In this document: piece after piece, positions 35,019 through 46,497 of the stretch
How the letters are laid out: the number at the start of each line of letters is the position of its first letter
Numbering within the stretch: position 1 is the stretch's first letter
NCBI GenBank assembly: GCA_022577435.1
Contig: JAKOON010000018.1
Span: 9,460,096 to 9,524,095 of the forward strand
DNA: 64,000 nt
From: Embiotoca jacksoni
Taxonomy: Eukaryota; Chordata; Actinopteri; Embiotocidae
Reading direction: 5' to 3'
The notes under the pieces: model-generated
Databases searched by the model: none
What the model saw: the letters and a program-made list of their open reading frames with translations, nothing else
Told to the model about the DNA's origin: nothing
Program-made: the position numbers and the translations under genes

Positions 35019-38000
35019 TCTTTTTTTCTCTGACTGTATCTGCCTAAACCCACACCGCACACGGGCATATGATTGTACATGTGGAAATGTGTGCATGTGT
35101 GACATCACCTCTCTATCTCTAATATATCTGCTAGTCGAAGCTTCCTGGTGGGCTCAGCCGTTTCTATGGCAACCCTGCTACCATCAGTTTCAAGCAGGGG
35201 TTTCTGGAGCCTCTCTGGGTTTTGTAGAGTGTTGTAAGAACAACAAGGAATGCCGCTGGCAAAGCTCAACACGCCCCCTGCTGTGATGGTCTGGCTGGCG
35301 GACGGCTGCGAATTACAGGCTAATTGAAGGCTTCGCACCGAGACGATTCACTGGATTTGAAAGATTTTTGTTATATGCTTTTTTGCCTTCTTTTTTTTTC
35401 AAATTCTAATAGCAAGTCGGAGAAATAGAAAGTTTAAGTGGTGTGAAATCCTTACAGCTGCATTCATTTGTTATTTATCCCCATAAAAATGGGCAAGAAC
35501 TGTTGCATATCATCCTTTTCTAATATTTTTCGTGGCTGTCCTACATCAGTTGTCCAAAAAAAACCCTGCAATATTACCAGACAATAATTTAAAACAAAAC
35601 AGAAAAAAACTATTGCTTAAGGATATTCAGAATTTGTGTCAGCATAGAAATGTGGGGAAAACTCACCCTTGAAAAGCTATTTTTTTTACACAAATAGTGT
35701 GTAATATATAACATCATTGGTCTAAACTATTAATATAGTATAAGAAGGTCAACATGCACACCGTTTTCTTCAGTGTTTACATTAAATCTGACTGAGCCTT
35801 TTGTCCTTTCAATATATTTGTCATTTGAATAAACTTAAAATAAAACAGTTGACATCGTGACACCATTAATCAGTTCTTGTAGTTGACCTTTTACAATTAG
35901 GGCACATTTAGGTTTATATTTGGAAACCATTAGTATTAGAGGTAATACCCCATATTTACTTTTAGTATTTTGTATCCGTTAGCTTCCTTTGCAGAGAAAG
36001 ATAACGAGGAGAGTCACAGAAAGAAAGATAGACACTGTAATGAATTTGCACTTCACAGAAAGAAAGGCAAAACACCAGTTGATCGAATAACATAATTACC
36101 TGCAAATTCACAAGGAAAATCAATTCAAATTTGTCTGGCATTTTCATTTTAACACACGCTTGACTTATGCAGTTGCATCGTAACATGGGGTAAGTCCTGT
36201 GTGTGATTAGCTCTCCCAGCGTGATTTCTGAGACTTAAGAGACAGACAATAAGGCAGAGGCATGGTGATGGAGGCAAATTAAGATATATAATGGAGATAA
36301 AGAAAATTAGGGGCACTGCAGATGCTCATTCTCTCAGAACAGCTGTGGCTAGTGCCATGAGAGATGTGCAGATTATCTTAAAAATGCATTAACCTGTGCA
36401 AGAAAACAGAGATCCTGACAAAAGTTGTTGTAGTTTTGACAGTCAATTCTTTAACATAAGTATTGAAAGTAAACAGTTTACTGTAGGTTGCTGTGACACC
36501 TTTCGGATCATTTTGGTCCAATTCTCCAAAAGACGATGTATTGAAGCACCCTCAAGTCATTTGAGCATCGAGAGGCAGAAAAACTCTAGCAAACACTTAT
36601 CTATATAAACTCACCCTAAAGAGAAAGGAAAACCTGGGCATCTCATCTCATTGTTATATAATTAATTTGTATCGACACTTTTTTAGTGTTTCTTCACCAG
36701 CCAATGAATTGTTAATTTGTCTCTTTTTGGCTTTATTTTTGGCTTAAAAAAGAAACTACAGAGAGCTTCAGAGTGAGTTGTTGATTCTCATTGGAATTGT
36801 CTTACATATCAGAAACCTTCTCAAACACTTTTTTCAGTTTTGAAGTTGGTTACTACTCATAATACAACAGTGATGGTAACTTGGTTGTTAATCTAGCTAA
36901 TATTATTTAAATAGCTACATCGTGATCATTATCATTTCACAAATCAATTGTTCAATCAATCTTGTTGAGACAGCCAAATGGTAAATGAGGTGGAGAGCGA
37001 CAGTCAGTGTCAATGGCACTCAATGGCACAGAAAGACAGAAAGTCTCTGAAATGCAGAGAGAAAATGGAGAGGAAGAGAAATGAGAGAGTGATCAGTCAG
37101 GGTTGAGCCTTTGCTCTTGGCGAGGTGTGAGTTGATATGTGTCGACAGAAAAGAAGCAGAGGCCAGGCACTCCGAAGAGACAAGCCCCATTTGGCCCATG
37201 TTCGCCAGCTTTATTCACCACAGCGACTCTAACCTCTGAATCAAACACCTTTTTCTTTACACAATGCACTTCTGCAAAACAACAGTTTAACCGGAAGCGA
37301 CAAAGCGATCTCACGCATCAGTTTTTGTGTCTTTGTGAGATCCAAGTTCCACCTAATTATGATATCATTTTGCATGGCTAATCTAGTAAAAAAAATCACC
37401 TCTTTTTGAAACGCAAAAACCAAATCTTTGGGTCTTAAAACTCATGCGATAGTGTGTCAAAAGCTGTTAGTGCCGGTAAGTTTGGCAGCATCACCGTGGG
37501 GGAATGGTAGTTTGCATGAGAGCTCAGTAGAGTGAGCGGAGATGAGAATCATCTTTCGCACACAATAACCTCAGTGTCAAATCCTTTGGAAAGCACCATA
37601 TGATTGGACAGCAGCGAGACAAGCAAGAGGGGAGGCGCAAGAAGGGCACAAGACGACAGGAGGACAGAGGGAAAAAGCAGAGAGAGGCCAAGTCACGCTA
37701 AACAGACTGAGTACAGCAGGATGGAGGATGAAACAGAAGAGAGAGCAGTGACAGCTAAGACCTAACCACATATGTATGCTTATATTCCAATCCCTCTGTA
37801 ATGTGATTTACTGCCATATTGATGTCGCTGAGAATCATTCCTCTCATCTGTCAACGTTTTTGTCTCTCCTCATTTCACCTCCTTCATAGTTTTTGATTTG
37901 CATAATGTACTGTACGCCTGTGTAGCAATAAATGAATCCCATTCACTGCTACACCGTCTGTCAGTGCAATTCTTCCCCATTTACTTACAGATGGTAATTT

Positions 38001-38923
38001 GACACACATTAATTGGGAACAGAGCTTGGATGCCAAAAAGACACTGCATTTGTTTTATATATATACAGCAACCACCCCTCACCACCACATGCTGTGTTTG
38101 CAACCAAATCCAAACCAAGGTTAGTGTTTCATTAAAAAAAAAGTGATTAATGTGAAAAATTTGTATTCATTTGAGACATTTAATGAATAAATGTGTTTTT
38201 TTTTTTACAAAGTGATATGCTTTAACTACTAAATCTAATTGAGTTTCTGGATTCTGTAATAATTTCATTTAATCCAAACATGAATTCCTAATTTGATGTC
38301 CCATAATGGAAATTATGAAAAATATGACTTAAAAAAAAAAAAAAAAAAACCTGCAGAGTTGGATGTGAAACTTTTCAAACAAATGCATCATATTTTATGA
38401 AAACCTGTTCATTTGAGTTCCTGAAAAGTATTGAGACTTTTTGGCAATAGTGATATTCACATAGTGCCCATAGGAAATAATCATAGAGAATGCTTTAGCT
38501 TCAAGCAGAGACATCAAGAATATCGAACCAGTGATATTTTAAATACCAGATTTGCTCACTGCCTTCCTGCATCTGGATTACAGTAATTGACTTCCAACAT
38601 CAAACAAAGCGCTCCAATTGAAAGTGCGTCAAGACCACCTCTTTCGTGTGAATCAGGGGGTGCTTGTTGTCGTACACACCCTAGTTTAATCAGGATTTTC
38701 TCTTGTTATATGTGTAGCAGCTTCCTCGTTGTATTTGAACACAGTAAGAATACTGATAACATCTTTTGTTCCCCCGATTGCTTGCTGGTTGCAGTAGATA
38801 CCTTATTTTCTGAAGTGAGGAATATAGGTGATTTTTTTTGTTCAACTATTAAAAACTCAAAGCAACTTGATAGCGTATAATATATAAAAATGATGTTACG
38901 TAACAACTCTTGCACCTTCTTTG

Positions 38924-39160
38924 CATTTTCTCCTTTTCTTCTTTTCGCTTCATTCACCCCTTCAATTCCTGTTTCTTTGTCTTTCTTCTCGCAACTCGTA
39001 TTGGCCTAAGCCTCTCCACCACTCATACAATCAAGTTCCCACCTTCCTGAACCATACAACCCTTTTTCTTCTTCATAGTCTGCTCTTTTCTTCCTCCTCC
39101 TCCTCCTCATTCATTTCCCCACTCCCACTCCTCCCTCCTCGTCTCCTCCGCGTGTTGTTT
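38924..39160 (+). repeat. pyrimidine-rich low-complexity tract
   Basis: TTTTCTTC, CCTCCTCCTC and TCCCACTCC words dominate about 235 nt on the plus strand. It is followed by CAGACATGAG, which looks like an acceptor, but the following codons do not match the protein and the next true exon begins 7 kb later. I do not call an exon. Confidence 0.55.
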
Positions 39161-39305
39161 CAGACATGAGCTCATAACGCCTCACCTTCCCTCTGTTGCA
39201 GTCTCTCGCTCTGTGTCTCGCGTTGATGACATCGGCGCTCGGGAGTGTTACTGTGGAAACCAAAGTAGTGCACCACAGGCATGTCACTAATTGCATGATT
39301 GCAAA

Positions 39306-39307
39306 GT

Positions 39308-39378
<71 letters not shown>

Positions 39379-39406
39379 TGCGTGCATGCGTGTGTGTGTG
39401 TGTGTC
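39306..39406. repeat. compound (TG)n-(CGTG)n-(TG)n microsatellite
   Basis: A pure TG block, a block of about seven CGTG units with one CATG change, and a short TG block run together for about 100 nt. Confidence 0.96.
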
Positions 39407-42400
39407 AGAGTTTGTGTTCATGAGAGGTCAGCTGCTGTGATGCGCAGATGCAAAAGGGGTAGATCTAAACATTTTATTTCACACACACACTCACATTGTA
39501 GTACACTGTGAGATTTCACTGAGGAGAGGGCAAAAAAATTACATTACGTGCTTCCTTCCTTCCTCCTAAATATTTTTAGATCACCAGAGAATGTCCATTT
39601 TGTGTTTTCTTCACCGACGCCAATTTCAACATATTTTACCATCCCTGCTGTCAACAGACTGCAACAATGGTAAGCATAAGCAACTTTGCAAGGCTAGCAG
39701 GCTGAGAGACAGTGTGGCCGCATCCGCTGACTCACACAAAGTTGACACTCACTTCTCTGTCCCTGTTGCTGCAGACTTTATGAAATCTCTCTGTCGCCTT
39801 CGGGATGAATCTCTCGTGTGAGGGGTCTGGCATGTCTTTTATCAGCACACTTTGTACTCTCTGGCTTTATCATCCTCTGCTCTGCTGTGCTAGACTGCTA
39901 GCACGACAGAGAAATCGAAATAGAGAACAATAAAGAGAAATACAGGGAGGGGAAGAAAAGAGCTGCCGTGTGATTATGAGATTTTCTGTTCTTACAGCTG
40001 TTCCTCTAGGATCTGGCTCATGTTCAGGTGATCTTTAGAGGTGCACAGGCTTATATAGTTTTGCTTAGTATTTTTTCCATGTTATATTCAAAGTTGGTTG
40101 TTCATGATTTTATTCAAGAAAATGTCTCCCTAAAAACTATTCATCATCACTGAGAAGGTGTGGTGTGACTTTATCTCAGCATCACAGTGAATTTTCTCTC
40201 CTCTGTCACTGTGAGCAACAGAGGAGTGCATGAATGCAGTATGTATGTTTGTGTGTGTGTGCATCCATACGTCTCCCCTAACAGGCATCTTATTCACTTG
40301 TGCAGAATGTGTCTCATGAAGCCACAGGTTCCTCACAAGTGAGAAAAGCACCCACACCTTTCCTCTCTCTCTTTCCCTCTTCTGCAGTTTACGCTGTAAA
40401 CCCATCACCTAGACATTAAAGGCAGACACAGAGGGCGAGATATAACTGGTGTGGAAAGCACCAAACGCAGGAAGGCAGAATATTGTAGAACTGAGAAGCG
40501 ACAGCATGCCACTTTCCAATTTACCTCCATTTTTGACCTCTTTAAACCTGCTACGTTCCATGTCCGGACTCTCCTCTGCATCTTAGTTATTTATAAGCTG
40601 AAAGGAATATACCTCACATTGCAGTGGAGAATCAGACGGTCTTTGGAAGCCATTTTTTCTGCTTGATGAAGCTGTTGACTGCAGGGTGTTTTTGTTTGTG
40701 TCTGTGTGTATACAGTAGGTGATTTTTTTTTATTTTTGCTTCGATGTGGCTCCTTTCCAAATGAGCCCATTATCCAGAACTCATTAAAATGCTGTAATTT
40801 GGTGTCAATAAAATGCCATCACTCCCCCTTGAGTGACAATAATAATGTTGGAGAACGTCTCCAGGGTCTACGTGTACTCTGTGTAATCTTGGTGTATTGT
40901 CTAATATTCAGTTTGACATCTCAGAGGCTGACATGTAAGGATGTCTCCTACATCACTTTGATGTGCTCAATAAAGGAATATTACCACTGAATAGAAACCA
41001 AAACCTTGTTGCTTTGAATCTGGCGCCCCCTGTCAATGATGTTATGTACTACAGATTTAATCACCCATGGGGAACTGAGACGAATCATGCAGAGATATTG
41101 AAACATTAGTTCTGTCACAGGATTTTTCATCAGTAGGGTCATACCACTTTTCAAATTTAGCTCAGATTTTACTAACCATCGATTGTCATATGAACACTAT
41201 GGAGTAACAACATTAATAGGTGAGTGCTTCACTTATTTAGATTAGGATTAATTGTTAAGATCTTTTACTTTTTATATAGGATAGAAGGATAGAAACACAA
41301 TTGCCATGTATCTCTACTTATGACCATTTGATGCAGCATCCTGGCTTATATCAAACGGATGCATTATATACATGAATATATCTGTAATTGTGTCTGCAAA
41401 GTTTAATTTTGGTCCTGTTATTCACAGCAATTATCACATTTTGATAAGTGAAAAAAGGAGTCACATCTGCACAGCTTATTATTTAGGTGGTAAACTTTAA
41501 TTGTATCACACGCTTTTGTTCACCCAGAACATACTCGGAAAACCCAGAAGAGCTTTATAAACCTAACATAGCAGAAACGTTTGATGACAGTAAGTGTACA
41601 GCAGCCCACCTCAGGGACCCCAACCCAGTCACTGATAACTGTGTATTAACCATCCTTTATCCTCAGACAGTCGGACGCCACAACCAATCAAGCCGTTTCA
41701 TCTTTCCCCACATCTCCCTGAGACAATTACCTCCAATTTTACTTCAATAACACTCTCCCTTCTCCGTCAGTAAACAATCAAATCACTCTATTGTTGAGGG
41801 TAATTGGATCTCTTTAAATCAAATCAGCCATTATGGTCCTGATGAAGCACGCCCTGCTCAGCGGGAGTTAGCGACACATGAGGGAATGGAGCACAGGAAT
41901 ACATTACTGGCTCTGCCTCCCAGGTGGAGATAGCTATATTGGAGTAGTGTAATACAGGTTTATTAGACTGTGCAGTGATCAGCACAAGGCTTGTTTCGCT
42001 CCTTGAGGACATGTTCCAGGTGTAGCTCACATTTCAGTGACAGAGAAAGTAGATGTAAGAGGAAAGGGGAGATTGCACTCCGGCATGTAGAGGTGATATC
42101 AGTGTCACAGCAGGACTTTAAAGTAGAATGAGTCGCCACCCACTCATAAAAAATCCATCTTAATTTGCTACTCGGCTCTTTTATTTCTTTCCTTCATGTG
42201 CAAGTACTTATGATCACTGTGAGGTTACAGGAATAATTGTTCCACAATGTTCCTGGCTTTTTCACTTAGCTTGGCTTCTGGTGGCAGTTCTACATGAGAG
42301 ATATATTGTGTACTGAGGAGTAATTAAATCCCTGCATTTTAACAAATATTGTCCTCAGCTGGGAAATGTGCACATCAAACGATTAAGCTATGAAATGTGT

Positions 42401-43446
42401 TGAATTTTGTACCAACATTAGGACAGTGCAGCAACTCCCTCTCATTTATATTCATCTATAATTCATCAATAGGCTTCTTGAAGGCTCTGGGTATCATGGT
42501 GTCTGGATGTAGGAAAGAGGCCAGATTTTATTTGGCTAAAGAGGTGTCGGAGTACAGATTTGCTTTAGTTTAGTTGAGTCTTTGCTATTTATTGCTACAT
42601 AGAGTGTTAATCTTTGTCTATCACAAATATTATGAGCTGCTACAACAACAAAAAACACAACAAAAAAATGACATTGTGAAGATGGGATAAGAAAAAAATT
42701 CTTAGTCTTTTTTTTTTTCTTTTTTTTTTAAACAATGAATTCACATAAAACAAACAACTTGCAAGAAACATCCCAAAACCAGAACAAACAAATAAAAAAC
42801 TGAAGCAAACAAATAGAAAGCCAGATAATGAACAATTTCTCTGTTGTGTTGAGATGTGTACTGGTGTGTCTGCACATCAATATGTGTGTGTATTGTCAAG
42901 GTGAGGTGTGTATTAGTCTTTCAGTCATGCTTATTAGTACTCGGTGATTATCAAGAGGCTGCATCTTCCTCCAACAAGACTGTCATTAAAAACCTTGGAA
43001 ATATAGAGCACCTCTCCATTTGATTCTTCAGCTATGAATGCATTTCACGTTGCATTCATTGCAGCTAATGTCTAAGTAGGCTGGATGTTCTATTTCTTTC
43101 CTCAGTTTCTCTGTTCTTAAGTTATTATTTGTGTTCACCTTCATCGTCTTTCTTCTCTATGGGTGACTGCTATGCTGTTCCCTCCTTATCTTCCTCTCTC
43201 TCCTTTCATATCATTGTCTCCTTTCCACTCTTGCCTCCTGTGGCATGAATGTGATGATTTTACAGAGACTGAGAGAGAAAGGCAATGGACACACCTGTGT
43301 ACACACTTATTCAAGCTCATTTTCAGCATATGATGATGACATCTGTCTTCAAGCAGAAAATATTTAGACAAACACATTCAGATCTGCCTTTAATGATTTT
43401 TCATGCCTTTTCTTTATACTCTTTTGTCATGATTGTTATTACCTGC

Positions 43447-43690
43447 AGTCAGTCAGTTGATAAATTAGTCCCTCACTTCATCAGTCAGTCAGTCATACAC
43501 GGAGTCAATTATCAGTCAGTCAGTAAATAAGTCATGCAATAAATAAATAATTCAGTCACTCACTCAGAAATGAGCCAGATCGTTAAAAAAAGCAAGTCAT
43601 CAGTACATTTATCAGTTTTCAGTCAGTAAATCAGTCCGGAAATTAGACGGTCTGATTCAAGTCAGTCAAATAATGAGTCTCCCTCTCAGG
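43447..43690. repeat. degenerate (CAGT)n array
   Basis: CAGTCAGTCAGT and GTCAGTCAGT blocks recur at irregular spacing, mixed with AATAAATAA and ACTCACTCA words, for about 240 nt. It looks like a tetranucleotide satellite broken up by mutation. Confidence 0.75.
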
Positions 43691-43957
43691 ATGCAGCTTA
43701 ACTTTGTCTTCACAGCCAAAAGACAATGACCGCTTAACCTCTGCTGAGCCTGCCAGCCTCTGATAACACTCGGCCAATTAACTCACAACTCCAGCCTTGT
43801 AGATGGAGTCTTTGCGTGTGTCTGTCTGTGTGCGCGCCTGGGATTTTCCCTGCATGTATGTGAGTGTATATTTTAAGGATCAGTGCATGTTGTCGTGTGC
43901 ATTCAAAAGTGTACACAAAAAAAATGCTTGTTGTGCATGACATGTAAAATCATGCAC

Positions 43958-43959
<2 letters not shown>

Positions 43960-44023
<64 letters not shown>

Positions 44024-44032
44024 ACGCGCGCG
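43960..44032. repeat. (TG)n microsatellite with CG-rich end
   Basis: About 31 TG units end in a purine-pyrimidine alternating CACGCGCGCGC run. The whole tract is alternating purine/pyrimidine and so could adopt left-handed DNA. Confidence 0.95.
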
Positions 44033-46247
44033 CTCTTCTTTATTATTTGAAGGTTGATGCTGTAATGTAATTTTGTTCTCTTGCTGTTTTCAGCCCTGCC
44101 CTCATCACATAGGCTTTTTACACATAATATAAGTGAGGGATTTACCGCCAGGCTTTCAGAGCTCCTCGGATATCACAGTGAGGAATTGGTCGGGCAAAAG
44201 TATTCAGCATCTTGTAGAAGTGGGGAAGTTTTGAAAAACAGTCAATAAAGAAAGGAGATGGGAAAGCTAGATATTCGGCTCAAACTTGGTTCTGACTCCA
44301 TTCTCCAAGTGAAGAAACACATTTCTCTGCCTCAAGGATTTTTCATTCTTAAATGTAGTTTTCACCAAGGCTTAGTAAATGCAAAGTAGCACCATGGGCT
44401 GCAGGAGTTTCGATGTCTGATGTAAAGTGGCAGTTATATAAGTATTTGGTAGTTTTGCACTGTAATGTCAAAATGAGTTGTTTAGAAAGGTTATTTCACC
44501 ACCAGTGAAGAAGCACTCAGTTAAATCCAAAAAGCATTTTATTGCAACTTGAATATGTTGGTCTCAGCTTTCTCTGCTGCCAGAGAGGATGTAATGGTTT
44601 GCTTGAAGATGATACAAAAGTAGATTTATCCACTTACACTAGCACTTCCTGTTTGTCATATAATCCAGCACCTGTGTGTTTTTCTAAGGCTTGGAGTGAG
44701 ACATGACTCACACTGAGAAGCTCTTCGTGTATTGTATTCAAACAGTAAATTTGCAGGCACCGTTTTAAATGACATCCTTTGTCAGTCCCTGCAACACATG
44801 TCCCAGAGAGGCAACACTCTTATTTCATCTTGTGCAGCTGTTCAGCTGATTGAAGGGTAAGTTTTTGTCTACATGGGGGCTCATGCCAGTCTTTCTATTG
44901 AGTAGACTGTGTTAAAAATTAACCACATTTCAGCTATGGTTCATTATTCAACATTCACCTCTGCGTCCAAATTGATTGTTCTTTCCGTGAAACATGACCT
45001 GTGGGTTTTGCCCCAGGAGCTTAAGACGACTCAAGTGTATTGACAGGTTTTATGATGGTTAAGGCATTTCTTACCCTTTGACTACCGCTCATGTTTGATT
45101 CATCTCCTCACATCACTTTAGTCAGCACAAACACCTCTTTCCCCTCATCTGTTCAATTCTTCTACGGTCTTCTATTCACATCACCTGTTTGCTCCGATCG
45201 CTCCTGATCTCTCCATTACCGGCCTCTCTCTTCTGTCTCACAGGAAACTCCCTGGTGAGTTTCTGAGTAGATGACTCAGAAACACCTCCGAAAAAAACCG
45301 CCACTTGTTGACTGATTACAGTCCATACGTCCCTTCTAATATGATGATTCAAAGTGTTATGATTGTGATATTTAAATGAAAATTGTCTCAATACACATAA
45401 CCGTTGACATTGAAATGTATGTCGACATACTACCAATGTAAAGTGAAACAATCTGTAGATTTTAAATGTGATTGAATGATGTTGTTTCTCAACCCTATTA
45501 GATGAAACTAACACCAGCATGTTACTTATTACCTTACTGTGAGGGTGAGCTCACATTACATGTATTTTGGCGTCTTCCACCTGTTGCCTTCTTGAACCAC
45601 ACACTCACACCACTTCGTTCCCCTTCTTTTCAAATGTTCTCCCCTCTCACTAGAGTAAGTGGGCCTTCTGTTTGACAGCATCTCCTGTACTTCTTAATTA
45701 CTCCCTCGCTCTGTTGCTTCGATCTCTCCTACAGCCCATTGTTTGAATGTAAATTTTCTTTTTTTTTCTTTTTCTCACATGCCAGGCTTTTTACCGAAAT
45801 ACCAGGAGTCGCCCCTTTTATTGGATTCTCAGCATGTCTGCATGAGTATTGTGCATCAGAGGATTTTCTCTTAGCCCTTTTAAACTCAAGCTTTATGGAG
45901 GTTAAGTATAATTTTTAGGTGGATCGTATGGATTTTAATGCTGTACCTGTCAGTCACAAACACATTTAACATGTATACTTAATCATAATAATCTCTTTGC
46001 TGGGTTTATGAACATCAAAGGAAAATATAAACCCTCACCCATACTTTTCTAGACTGCAAATCAGAAATTATATGTTCAAGTTGTCAGAGCTCAGGCAAGT
46101 AGCCTCTAAATCTTTACCTATTGTTGTTCCACCCAGGGACCGTCCTTTGAACTTCCTTTCAAGCTATATCCATCAAAACTGTGTGTAGAGAATAAAACTC
46201 AACCAATGTTTTTTGTCCTTTTCCTTCATTTCCTCCCCACACACCAG

Positions 46248-46497
46248 GTAAATATGCCATGAGGGATTTGATCCATCGGTTACCAGGCAGCAGTAGCAGC
46301 AGCAACAATAATGCCACCAGCAGTGGGACCTCTGGGATCACAGGCCCTCCGAGCAAGGCCATGTCTGACGATACAGTAACTGCCATCTGCTGCGCTCTGC
46401 ATGAAGTCATCACCAAGAATATGGAGAACGCAAAGGCTCTACGCGATGCGGGTGGCATCGAAAAACTCATCGGCATCGCCCGCAGCAAAGGAGACAA
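46248..46497 (+). CDS. pkp4: pkp4 exon G: ARM7-ARM8 loop, ARM8 and start of ARM9
   Basis: The 250-nt exon, the longest here, lies between cacaccag and gtgagt. Two leading bases complete the Gly codon (LIG to KYAMRDLIHRLPG). It then has a low-complexity loop, SSSSSNNNATSSGTSGITGP, before PSKAMSDDTVTAICCALHEV, ITKNMENAKALRDAG (ARM8) and GIEKLIGIARSKGD (ARM9 start), ending two bases into a Lys codon. SKAMSDDTVTA and NAKALRDAGGIEKL are PKP4-like; CTNND2 has a much shorter loop. As I recall, human PKP4 has roughly half as many residues in the loop (around GGNNSNNTASKAMSD), so this copy appears expanded through AGC/AGT and AAC/AAT codon runs. The loop is a likely disordered, phosphorylatable segment (inference). 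Confidence 0.96.

Larger units (their letters stand above)
33808..46247 (+). other. intron F-G (12.4 kb)
   Basis: The intron is GT-AG, from gtgagt to acaccag. It carries a tRNA-derived SINE at 34632-34830, three long GT tracts (34933-35012, 39306-39406, 43960-44032), a pyrimidine-rich block at 38924-39160, a poly-A run at about 38332-38350, T-rich sequence at 42710-42730 and a decayed CAGT array at 43447-43690. All three GT tracts have the same orientation and no long CA tract is present. No extra exon is supported. Confidence 0.85.

Noticed and set aside
39160..39300. Possible extra exon after the pyrimidine tract at 38.9-39.2 kb
   Set aside because: Exons F and G join exactly in frame, and the candidate sequence has no protein similarity that I can recognise.
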